Origin: Pseudarthrobacter sp.
Lineage (GTDB): Bacteria; Actinomycetota; Actinomycetes; Actinomycetales; Micrococcaceae
NCBI GenBank assembly: GCA_031178005.1
Contig: JAPSJV010000001.1
Location: forward strand, 62,001 to 126,000
Direction: 5' to 3'
DNA: 64,000 nt
The notes beneath the pieces were generated by a model, which did not search any database, was not told the origin of the DNA, and saw nothing but the letters and a program-made list of their open reading frames with translations. Shown here one piece after another: positions 17,664 through 24,229 of this stretch; the first letter of the stretch is position 1; the number at the start of each line of letters is the position of its first letter. A program made the translations under genes and the position numbers.

Positions 17664-17986
17664 CACGCCACCACCTTCAGGCCAACCACGCACGCGGCGA
17701 TGCCGGCGAGCAGGAAGATGCGTGCCGCCGTCGGGCGTTCAACTTTGGTGACGATCGCATAGACGCTGGTGAGGACCACGCCTACACCCACCCAGACGGC
17801 GTAGGCCGTGCCCGTGGGGATGCTCTGCATCGCGATGGCGAGGCCGCCCGTGCTCGCGATGACAGAGACCAGGAACAGTGCGGCGGGGCGGATGCGGCGT
17901 CGGCCTGTGGCCTTGGAGGCTTTGTGGAGGGAAGCTGCCCAGACTGCTTCCAACGCTCCAGACAGGATGAGAATTAACCACGACAT
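17663..17986 (-). CDS. Small multidrug resistance subunit, Gdx/SugE guanidinium-exporter type (first of pair)
   Basis: 107 residues with four membrane helices, Glu13 in GALEAVWAA and GTAYAVWVGVGV as in guanidinium exporters. A positively charged stretch, KASKATGRRRIR, in the first loop biases membrane orientation and fits a dual-subunit pump with its coupled partner. The start codon is 12 bases after a guanidine-III riboswitch, so ligand binding probably frees the AAAGGA ribosome site. The two proteins are expected to act together in the cytoplasmic membrane. Confidence 0.87.
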   Translation of the reverse strand: MSWLILILSGALEAVWAASLHKASKATGRRRIRPAALFLVSVIASTGGLAIAMQSIPTGTAYAVWVGVGVVLTSVYAIVTKVERPTAARIFLLAGIAACVVGLKVVA

Positions 17987-17998
17987 GAGGGATCCTTT

Positions 17999-18039
17999 GG
18001 CCAGTCTTGTCGCGTTCCGGGTACTGAACCGTCGTCCGG
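17999..18039 (-). ncRNA. Guanidine-III (ykkC-III) riboswitch
   Basis: On the minus strand the leader reads CCGGACGA, then CGGTTCA, GTACCCGG, AACGC, GACAAGAC, TGGCC. The blocks CCGGACGA, GUACCCGG and GACAAGAC are the conserved core of the guanidine-III class as I recall it from the Thermobifida fusca aptamer. The two CCGG segments can pair, and GGTTCAGT can pair with ACTGGCC, giving the class pseudoknot. It ends 12 bases before the first SMR start, next to its ribosome site, so control is probably translational. Confidence 0.85.
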
Positions 18040-18132
18040 AGGCCCCGATGGGAGCCTTGCCTCCAGAGTAGCAACCCCCGGCCGCGGGTGGCTGGGTTGG
18101 TGGCGAACCTCACCACCGGGCCCCACCCCAAG

Positions 18133-18186
18133 TAGGTAGCATTTGTTGCCCTTTACAGGGCTGTAAAGGGCAACAAATGCTACTTA
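18133..18186. repeat. Large perfect palindrome upstream of the SMR operon, after ferritin
   Basis: Bases 18136-18158 and 18161-18183 are perfect 23-bp inverted arms separated only by GG, extendable by three pairs with one G-T. The content is unusually AT-rich for the region. It lies 16 bp past the ferritin stop, so it may terminate ferritin transcription, but the near-zero loop suggests a cruciform or a mobile palindromic element. Confidence 0.7.
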
Positions 18187-18202
18187 GTTGGGAGGGTGGG
18201 AT

Positions 18203-18733
18203 CTAGAGGATGCCGCCGGCAGCCTCAGGTGCGGAGGAGTCGTGCCCGGCGTCGCCTACGGACTCGCGGGCGATGAAGTTCTCGATGTCGAACAGGTTGT
18301 CCGCGCGCTCGGCGATGTTCAGCAGCGTGGTCATGGACGCGACTTCCTCCACCTGCTCCTTGAGGAACCAGAGCATAAACTGCTCACCCAGGGCGTCGTC
18401 CTCCGCACGGGCGGCGCGGAACAGCGCCTCAATGGCGGCGGTGACCTGCTTTTCCTGCTGCAGGGCCAAGGCCAGCGGCTCGGTGACGGAAGCAAAATCG
18501 TTGCGGATGGTGCCGATGCCGGGGATGGCCACGGGAAGATCGCGGTCCAGCATGTACTGGACCATCATCATGGCGTGGTTGCGTTCCTCGACGGACTGGC
18601 GGTAGAAGTACTTGGCCAGCTGTGGCAGGTCCTGGTTGGCGAACCATACAGCCACCGCAATGTACTGCTGCGAGGCCGAGAACTCGTTTCCTACCTGGGC
18701 GGACAGAAGCTCGTTGAATCGTGAAGTCGTCAT
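18203..18733 (-). CDS. Bacterial ferritin
   Basis: 176 residues starting at MTTSRFNELL; an ATG nine codons upstream is less likely because the shorter form matches family length. It has the four-helix ferritin pattern: QVGNEFSASQQYIAVA, the iron ligand block SVEERNHAMMMVQYM (ExxH), and LKEQVEEVASM near the C-terminus. It oxidises Fe(II) and stores iron as a 24-subunit shell in the cytoplasm, like Mycobacterium BfrB. The C-terminal tail after about residue 155 is extended and acidic. No iron-box was identified upstream. Confidence 0.9.
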   Translation of the reverse strand: MTTSRFNELLSAQVGNEFSASQQYIAVAVWFANQDLPQLAKYFYRQSVEERNHAMMMVQYMLDRDLPVAIPGIGTIRNDFASVTEPLALALQQEKQVTAAIEALFRAARAEDDALGEQFMLWFLKEQVEEVASMTTLLNIAERADNLFDIENFIARESVGDAGHDSSAPEAAGGIL

Positions 18734-18800
18734 ATGCCAGAGTTTAGGCCCGGCCGTCACATCCCTCCAGTGTGGAAAGGCTGCGATAACGAAGGCGAGG

Positions 18801-19412
18801 CTAGCCTTCGGCCTTGTCGATCGACACTACGGCCAGGAATCCACGGCCCAGGATCTCGGGGCTGCGCACGTCTGATCCCACGACGGCGTCATAGCGGCTG
18901 AGTGCCACCGGTTCGGCGGTGGCGGGGGTGCTTTCGCCTTCTTCAGCAGGAGCGGCACCAGGGGTTACAGACGCCTGGCCTTGGAGCAGGATGCCGAGCT
19001 GGCCCTCGAACACCGGATGTGCCCGCTTCTTGGACAGCTCAATGATGGAGGTGTAGCCCTTGTACGCGCCGGCCCGGGTGATGACGTTGAGGTCCCGGAT
19101 GTCGCCGGTGGGAAGGGCGCCGGAAGCCGGAGCGTCTCCGGAGAACCGGAACGGCCGGTACTTTTCCATCGGGTATTCGGTGCCGTCGACGGTGAGCAGG
19201 AACAGTTCGCCCTCGATGACCGTCAGTACCCGGTCCATGCCGGGGAATGCAGAGAATTCACCTTCCTTGGCAACCTCGGCGATGCTGACCCGCCAGTCCC
19301 AGGTGCCGTCCTGGGACGAGGCCGCCTGCGGGTGGCAGGCAAGCTCGCGGGTCACCCCTCCGCCGTTGCGCCAGGGTTGGGGCCGAAGGTCTGCGTACCG
19401 GATGATCTCCAT
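18801..19412 (-). CDS. HutD/Ves family protein
   Basis: 203 residues of the double-stranded beta-helix (cupin-like) HutD family: MEIIRYADLRPQPWRNGGG at the N-terminus, WDWRVSIAEVA, EFSAFPGMDRVLTVIEGE and later DIRDLNVITR. HutD is linked to histidine utilisation and Ves to cold stress; the biochemical role is not known. No hut genes are nearby. An insertion around 135-165, rich in Ala/Glu/Thr, is unlike the compact family core. Divergent from trpF, so the two share a short promoter region. Confidence 0.85.
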   Translation of the reverse strand: MEIIRYADLRPQPWRNGGGVTRELACHPQAASSQDGTWDWRVSIAEVAKEGEFSAFPGMDRVLTVIEGELFLLTVDGTEYPMEKYRPFRFSGDAPASGALPTGDIRDLNVITRAGAYKGYTSIIELSKKRAHPVFEGQLGILLQGQASVTPGAAPAEEGESTPATAEPVALSRYDAVVGSDVRSPEILGRGFLAVVSIDKAEG

Positions 19413-19491
19413 GTCCCAACCCTAGCCCGCCCCAATCGGCTGGCCATTCTTGCTAACGTCATAAGGGATGAATTACGTGGAGGAGCCTGGA

Positions 19492-20115
19492 ATGTTCGTC
19501 AAAGTGTGCGGCCTGAGTACGCCGGAGTCCGTGCGTGCCGCCGTCGAAGCCGGAGCTGATGCCGTCGGCTTCGTCCTGACGCCCAGCCCCCGGGAGGTGT
19601 CCACCGAGCTGGCCGGCACTCTGATGCTGGAGGTGCCCAAGGGGATTGCCGCCGTCGGGGTCTTCCGTCACGAAACCGCCGCCGACGCCGTCAAGGCAAC
19701 GCTGGAAGCCGGCCTCGAATGGATCCAGTTGCATGGCGAGCGGACCGCCGAGGACGTAAAAACAGCACACGACGCCGGACTCAAGGTAATCAGGGCCGTG
19801 GCCATCGGTGCCCCGGACGAAGCCTTTGGCAACCTGGGCGAGGACATCATCCTGGTGGACGCTGCCGTTCCCGGCTCCGGTGAAGCGTGGGACTACGCGT
19901 CGGTGAAGGAACGTTGGGCTGACGACGGCGGTGCTCCCGCGGGTGCCGGCGTGCGGCATTGGCTGCTGGCCGGCGGACTCGACGCCGGGAATGTGTCCGG
20001 TGCGGCAGCGGCGGCAGGCGCCTGGGGCGTGGACGTCTCCTCCGGCGTCGAAAGTTCCCGTGGGGTGAAGGACCTGGCGAAGATCACCGCTTTTGTGACG
20101 GCGGCAAAGCACTAG
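19492..20115 (+). CDS. trpF: Phosphoribosylanthranilate isomerase, stand-alone
   Basis: 207 residues from the ATG preceded by GGAGG at about 8 bases; an in-frame ATG at 19468 has a poorer site. The TIM-barrel motifs are FVKVCGL with the catalytic Cys, VGVF, WIQLHG, IILVDA with the catalytic Asp, LAGGLDAGNV and GVDVSSGVE. It converts PRA to CdRP in tryptophan synthesis. Many actinobacteria lack a separate TrpF and use bifunctional PriA, so a stand-alone copy away from other trp genes is notable. It overlaps the CDF gene convergently by 32 bp. Confidence 0.88.
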   Translation: MFVKVCGLSTPESVRAAVEAGADAVGFVLTPSPREVSTELAGTLMLEVPKGIAAVGVFRHETAADAVKATLEAGLEWIQLHGERTAEDVKTAHDAGLKVIRAVAIGAPDEAFGNLGEDIILVDAAVPGSGEAWDYASVKERWADDGGAPAGAGVRHWLLAGGLDAGNVSGAAAAAGAWGVDVSSGVESSRGVKDLAKITAFVTAAKH

Positions 20116-20761
20116 CCGCCTGCGCAGGACCGCAGTCCACGCAGCACGACTCACCCTTCCAGGCGTTAAGCCCTTCCCGGACGGCGATGCCGGCGATCAC
20201 CAGGGCGGCGCCCGAATCGGCCCACCACCAGCCCAGCGTGCTGTTCAGCACCAGCCCCGCCAGCAGGACTGCCGAAAGGTAGGTGCACAGCAGGGTCTGC
20301 TTTGAATCGGCCACTGCTGTGCGTGAACCCAGTTCCCGGCCCGCGCGGCGCTGCAGCCAGGACAAGACCGGCATGATCGCCAGGCTCAGGGCGGCGATGA
20401 TGATGCCCGCCGTGGAATGCTGCGCCAGTTCCCCGCCGAACAGGGACCGGACGGCATCCATGGCCACAAAGGCGGCCAGCGCGAAGAAGGAAATGGCGAT
20501 GATGCGCAGCGTCAGATGCTCGCGCCGCTCCGGGTCCTTGGCAGCGAACTGCCAGGACAGTGCCACGGCGGAGGCCACCTCGATCACGGAGTCCAGGCCA
20601 AAGCCGATCAGCGCAGACGAGTCCGCAATGCTGCCCGCCCACAAAGCTGTCACGGCCTCGATGACGTTGTAGGTGATGGTCGCCGCTGCGAACAGCCGGA
20701 TACGGCGGGTGAGCACCGCGCGCCGTTGGACTGACGGGGACAAGTCAATGGTGATACTCAT
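20084..20761 (-). CDS. Cation diffusion facilitator family transporter
   Basis: 225 residues from the ATG overlapping the ArsR stop (ATGA). Hydrophobic helices and the motif SSALIGFGLDSVIEVASA (Asp in the HxxxD/DxxxD metal site), then WWWADSGAALVIAGIAV with a second Asp, mark a reduced CDF protein. A Cys-rich end, GESCCVDCGPAQ, could bind soft metal. It probably exports Cd(II), Pb(II) or Zn(II) in exchange for protons, in line with its CmtR-like sensor. It lacks the long cytoplasmic C-terminal domain of classical CDFs. Confidence 0.82.
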   Translation of the reverse strand: MSITIDLSPSVQRRAVLTRRIRLFAAATITYNVIEAVTALWAGSIADSSALIGFGLDSVIEVASAVALSWQFAAKDPERREHLTLRIIAISFFALAAFVAMDAVRSLFGGELAQHSTAGIIIAALSLAIMPVLSWLQRRAGRELGSRTAVADSKQTLLCTYLSAVLLAGLVLNSTLGWWWADSGAALVIAGIAVREGLNAWKGESCCVDCGPAQAASALPPSQKR

Positions 20762-21099
20762 GCCACGCACTCGCCGTCCGGGGCGCAGCAGGCGGGGTCC
20801 ACGGACAGGACCACGCCCAGCAGGTCTGTGATGGCGTGGCCCAGGCGGGCATCGGCCAGTTCGTAGCGGGTCCGCCGGCCATCGGGGACGGCCATCACCA
20901 GGCCGCAGCCGCGGAGGCAGGTCAGATGGTTGGAGATGCTTTGCCGGGATACCCCAAGCGACTCGGCAAGATCAGACGGGTGGGCCGGCGCTTTCGCAAG
21001 GGCCAGCAGGATCCGCGCCCGCGTCGGATCGGACACGGCGTAGCCGAAGCGTGCCAGAACCGGGGCTTGCGTGAGGGTTTCCATTTCTTGACAGTACAT
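20758..21099 (-). CDS. ArsR-family metal sensor, CmtR-like (Cd/Pb)
   Basis: 113 residues. The winged helix reads SDPTRARILLALAKAPAHP and SRQSISNHLTCLRGCGLV. Cys61 and Cys65 sit in the recognition helix exactly as the metal ligands Cys57 and Cys61 of Mycobacterium CmtR, and the C-terminal DPACCAPDGEC supplies the third Cys. Metal binding should release DNA and induce the coupled CDF pump. A TACAT/ATGTA palindrome overlaps its own start codon. Confidence 0.87.
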   Translation of the reverse strand: MYCQEMETLTQAPVLARFGYAVSDPTRARILLALAKAPAHPSDLAESLGVSRQSISNHLTCLRGCGLVMAVPDGRRTRYELADARLGHAITDLLGVVLSVDPACCAPDGECVA

Positions 21100-21110
21100 T
21101 CACAGATGTA
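21095..21110. promoter_or_regulatory. Candidate CmtR-like operator
   Basis: TACAT and ATGTA arms around TCACAG, overlapping the ArsR start codon. A repressor here would block initiation of a leaderless or short-leader message. Confidence 0.45.
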
Positions 21111-21202
21111 TTCACGCAACGCTGTACTCCCGCCGGAGCCTCGGGTACCCATGGGAACTGCTCCCCATGGGCGTTTCCGGGCGGCTCTGGCAGGATGCTC
21201 GC

Positions 21203-22333
21203 ATGACCCAGTTTTACGGCTCCGATCCGGAGCAACTGCGTGCCCTCTCCAAGCAGATGGCCAAGAGTGCCGAGCGGATCGGCTCCTCAATCCGGACCCT
21301 CACCTCGATGCTGGACACTCCCGGCGCCTGGCTTGGGCCTGACATGCGCGGATTCCGGCAATCGTGGCAGGGCGATCTGCTGCCACTCTCCAAGTCAGCG
21401 GTGCAGACCCTGCTCCAGGCTTCCAAGGCGCTTCAGGCCAATGCCGATCAGCAGGAGAAAGCGAGCCAGGGCGGTGCCGGAGGGAAGGGCGGTGGCGCTC
21501 CTGGCGGGGACACAGCGGGGAAGGAAGACGGCGGAACGTCGGGAACCAGCGACCGTGACGGTGAGGCCCGTGGTTCTGCAGAGTCGCGCACCGGCCGCGA
21601 GAAGGACGGCACGGATTCCGGCGGGCAAACGCCGGGCGACGAGGCTTACCCCGGGGGCCTGGGAGACCCCGTACCCGGCGAGGACGTGCCCAAGCCGGAG
21701 GCACCGCCCTGGCACTCGGACGCGGATTCGGAGGAACACGGAACCGAAGATGCGAACCTGGGGGACCACGCAAAGAAGCACTTGGTTGAAGGGGCCGCCA
21801 ACGTTGCAGCCCTCAAGATCCCCCACGCGTCAGAAAACCTGCTGCACTTCCTCGGAAACTCCGGCGAACCATTGGAGACAGATGTGGACCAGATGCTTGC
21901 GGATGTCCCCGAGCTGTCTGCCCAGGCGGATGCCGACGTCGAAAACCTCGCCAAGAGTGCCGTGGAGGACGCCAGGAATTCCGGGGTGACAGGACCGGTG
22001 ACCTACCCCGTAAGCACGGACTGGGCCGGTTACTACATTGACAAGGACCAGAGCGAGGACTGGTTTTTTGCCACCGGCGGCATCCAGTACAGCACCCAGG
22101 GGCAGGTGACCGTGTACCCGCCCAGCACCCCGGACGGCGAGTGGACGTACAAGACTGAGACCAGCGTGAGCTATCGTGACCGGTACAACTGGGATGGTGG
22201 GAAGTCCACGAACGTTGGTCCCATTAATGTGTCCGATGAAGAACTGGGGAGGCTTAACGAAGTGGGAATCGCGCACAATTACGACCTGGTGGGCGAGTCG
22301 TCCACGCGCCATGATTCGGGAAGCGTGAAGTGA
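21203..22333 (+). CDS. WXG100-like secreted protein with C-terminal domain of unknown function
   Basis: 376 residues from the ATG at 21203. Residues 1-85 are two helices with WLG at 43-45 in the turn, the WXG100/ESX pattern for type VII export. Residues 88-190 are a Gly/Glu/Asp-rich disordered linker. The last ~100 residues form a separate domain (DWAGYYIDKDQSEDWFFATG, then YRDRYNWDGGKSTNVG) ending LGRLNEVGIAHNYDLVGESS. Such an N-terminal targeting helix pair plus a small variable C-terminal domain is the layout of polymorphic toxins, though toxicity is not shown. The stop overlaps the next gene (GTGA). Confidence 0.7.
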   Translation: MTQFYGSDPEQLRALSKQMAKSAERIGSSIRTLTSMLDTPGAWLGPDMRGFRQSWQGDLLPLSKSAVQTLLQASKALQANADQQEKASQGGAGGKGGGAPGGDTAGKEDGGTSGTSDRDGEARGSAESRTGREKDGTDSGGQTPGDEAYPGGLGDPVPGEDVPKPEAPPWHSDADSEEHGTEDANLGDHAKKHLVEGAANVAALKIPHASENLLHFLGNSGEPLETDVDQMLADVPELSAQADADVENLAKSAVEDARNSGVTGPVTYPVSTDWAGYYIDKDQSEDWFFATGGIQYSTQGQVTVYPPSTPDGEWTYKTETSVSYRDRYNWDGGKSTNVGPINVSDEELGRLNEVGIAHNYDLVGESSTRHDSGSVK

Positions 22334-22842
22334 GCGGCAGGGCGATAGCCGCACTGGCATTGGCCGGGCTCCTGCTGGCCGGATGCGCCGCACCGGGCAG
22401 TCCAGGTACCGCAGCAACTACCCCCGCAGCTACAACGACAGGAACAGATATGGAACCGGAACCTACCGCCACGGGCGATTCGCGAGACGCCGTGGTCTCC
22501 CTGTTTGAGCCTGTGGGGTTGGAGCTGCCGGAAAGTGCAGACAACATCACGGTGGATCAGAGCCCTCTTGAACCCTTCGAGGACGCCTCCCTGACCAGCT
22601 TCACGGCTGACACCGCGGAAATGAAAGCCATCTGCAAATCCACAGGTGCCATGGTGGCACCGGACGCCCGGATTGGCCCGCAGGACGCCAAGGTCCTCCG
22701 CGACGCCGAGCTGGTGGAGGGCTCCACCCTGTGCTCCAAGGATTCGGACTCCGGGCAGGGGCCGGCCTTCCGGGTGGTCATCCCGCCGTCGGAATCCGGG
22801 ACCGTCCACGTTGCCATCTACCAGCTGCCTGCGGGGCGCTGA
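22330..22842 (+). CDS. Small lipoprotein coupled to the WXG100-like gene
   Basis: 170 residues starting at a GTG that overlaps the upstream stop by 4 bp. The signal ends LLLAGC (lipid Cys near 19), then a Thr/Ala linker and a compact domain of about 120 residues with two Cys (AICKST, STLCSK). No family recognised. Translational coupling to a toxin-like secreted protein suggests a partner or surface immunity protein, which is inference. Confidence 0.7.
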   Translation: MSGRAIAALALAGLLLAGCAAPGSPGTAATTPAATTTGTDMEPEPTATGDSRDAVVSLFEPVGLELPESADNITVDQSPLEPFEDASLTSFTADTAEMKAICKSTGAMVAPDARIGPQDAKVLRDAELVEGSTLCSKDSDSGQGPAFRVVIPPSESGTVHVAIYQLPAGR

Positions 22843-22914
22843 GCGTCAAAGATCAGGGACGGTTCAGGGCCAACCCCTAGCTGTATGACGCAGGCGGCAG
22901 GGCAGAATAGGACC

Positions 22915-23316
22915 ATGAAGACACTGCTCAACATCATCTGGCTGGTTTTCGGCGGCCTCTGGCTCGCCATTGGCTACTTCTTTGCCGGGATCATCTGCTG
23001 CCTGCTGATCGTGACCATCCCGTGGGGCATCGCCTCGTTCAGGATCGCCGCGTACACGCTCTGGCCGTTCGGCCGGATGGTAGTGGACAAACCCGGCGGA
23101 AACGGCGCTTTCGCGCTGCTGGGCAACGTCATCTGGCTGCTGGTGGCCGGCATCTGGATTGCCATCGGCCACGTGATGACCGCGATTGCCATGGCGATCA
23201 CCATCATCGGCATCCCGCTGGCCATCGCCAACCTGAAGCTCATCCCGGTTTCGCTGATGCCGCTGGGCAAGCAGATTGTGCCAACGGACCACCCGTTCGT
23301 CAGCACCTATCGCTAA
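22915..23316 (+). CDS. YccF-domain inner membrane protein
   Basis: 133 residues from the ATG at 22915. Two repeats of the YccF motif, each with a helical hairpin: IIWLVFGGLWLAIGY...TIPWGIASFRIA and VIWLLVAGIWIAIGH...IGIPLAIANLKL, plus LWPFGR and LMPLGK. Function is unknown. It is a single gene followed closely by the convergent VOC gene. Confidence 0.85.
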   Translation: MKTLLNIIWLVFGGLWLAIGYFFAGIICCLLIVTIPWGIASFRIAAYTLWPFGRMVVDKPGGNGAFALLGNVIWLLVAGIWIAIGHVMTAIAMAITIIGIPLAIANLKLIPVSLMPLGKQIVPTDHPFVSTYR

Positions 23317-23335
23317 GGCCCGCCGCGGTCAGCCG

Positions 23336-23734
23336 TCAACCGTCGGACTGGCCCTCGGCTTCGCCTTCCCGGAGGGCGCGGAGCACGCAGAATTCGTTGC
23401 CGTCGGGATCGGCCATGACCACCCAGGTGACGTCGTCGCCCTGCCCGATGAATACGCGCACAGCACCGAGTGATTCGAGCCGGGCCACTTCCGCGTCCTG
23501 GTCGTCCGGGCGGAGGTCCAGGTGGAGACGGTTCTTGACTGTTTTGCGCTCAGGAACCCGTATGAACAACAGGTCCGGTGAGACGCCATCTTCCCGGCTG
23601 CCCGCCGGTGGTTCCAGACAGACTTCATCTTCGTCCTCGAAGGTCCGGCGCCAGCCCAAGGCCTGCTCCCAGAATGCAGCCGGGACTTTGGGGTCGGTGG
23701 AATCGATTACTACGCACTGGAATCGCAACGTCAT
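23336..23734 (-). CDS. VOC (glyoxalase-like) family protein
   Basis: 132 residues from MTLRFQCVVIDSTDP. Two beta-alpha-beta-beta-beta modules: the first ends in the VCLEPP strand, the second has NRLHLDLRPDD and VMADPDGNEFCVL, with His and Glu candidate metal ligands. Members include dioxygenases, glyoxalase I and antibiotic-binding proteins; this single-domain type is usually of unknown substrate. Confidence 0.83.
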   Translation of the reverse strand: MTLRFQCVVIDSTDPKVPAAFWEQALGWRRTFEDEDEVCLEPPAGSREDGVSPDLLFIRVPERKTVKNRLHLDLRPDDQDAEVARLESLGAVRVFIGQGDDVTWVVMADPDGNEFCVLRALREGEAEGQSDG

Positions 23735-23883
23735 TTCAGCAGTCTGGCATGAAGTCCCATGATGCGGCAGCCTCATGGCGGGGCTTTCGTGCCCGGCAGG
23801 CCCATAGACTTGGAACCCACCAATCGCGGAAGCGGGTATTCCCTTTGATCAATCTGCAACAGGATCCTGACGGCTTCGTCCGG

Positions 23884-24111
23884 ATGAAGCGCCATTTTCC
23901 GGCCAGCGTCAGCGTCGCCGTCACGTTCAACGACGGCACGCAGGAAGTCGTGGCCGGCGGCACCCTGAATGAAGCCTACGACCGCGCCTTGGCCGAGTAC
24001 CGGGCAGAGAACCAGCTTGACGCCAAGGGCTTCTCGCGGGGGTCCAAGAAGCGTGTGAACCAGACCATCGAGTTTGTTCCGGTCCAGCCGGGCATGGGCG
24101 AACGCCAGTAG
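23884..24111 (+). CDS. Hypothetical small protein, 75 residues
   Basis: Not recognised. From the ATG at 23884 it reads MKRHFPASVSVAVTFNDGTQ, then a helix with AYDRALAEYRAENQLD and a basic segment SRGSKKRVNQTIEF. A TTG 13 codons upstream (23845) is a possible earlier start with a GGAAGCGGG stretch before it. Compact alpha/beta, soluble, probably cytoplasmic. A hairpin follows 39 bp downstream. Confidence 0.6.
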   Translation: MKRHFPASVSVAVTFNDGTQEVVAGGTLNEAYDRALAEYRAENQLDAKGFSRGSKKRVNQTIEFVPVQPGMGERQ

Positions 24112-24150
24112 TTTCGCCGGCACCCGGAACTTCGCCGTCAAAGACCAGAA

Positions 24151-24177
24151 GGCGGCGCCGGAAGAACCGACGCCGCC
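24151..24177 (+). terminator. Hairpin after the 75-residue gene
   Basis: GGCGGCG (24151-24157) pairs with CGCCGCC (24171-24177). Moderately stable; no T-run. Confidence 0.45.
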
Positions 24178-24189
24178 TCCTTCCCGGCT

Positions 24190-24216
24190 CACGGGCCCGG
24201 AAGCCCCGGGCCCGTG
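24190..24216 (-). terminator. Hairpin after the alpha-amylase gene
   Basis: CACGGGCCCGG (24190-24200) pairs perfectly with CCGGGCCCGTG (24206-24216) around a 5-base loop, 13 bp beyond the amylase stop. Confidence 0.55.
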
Positions 24217-24229
24217 AGGTCTTCGCGCA

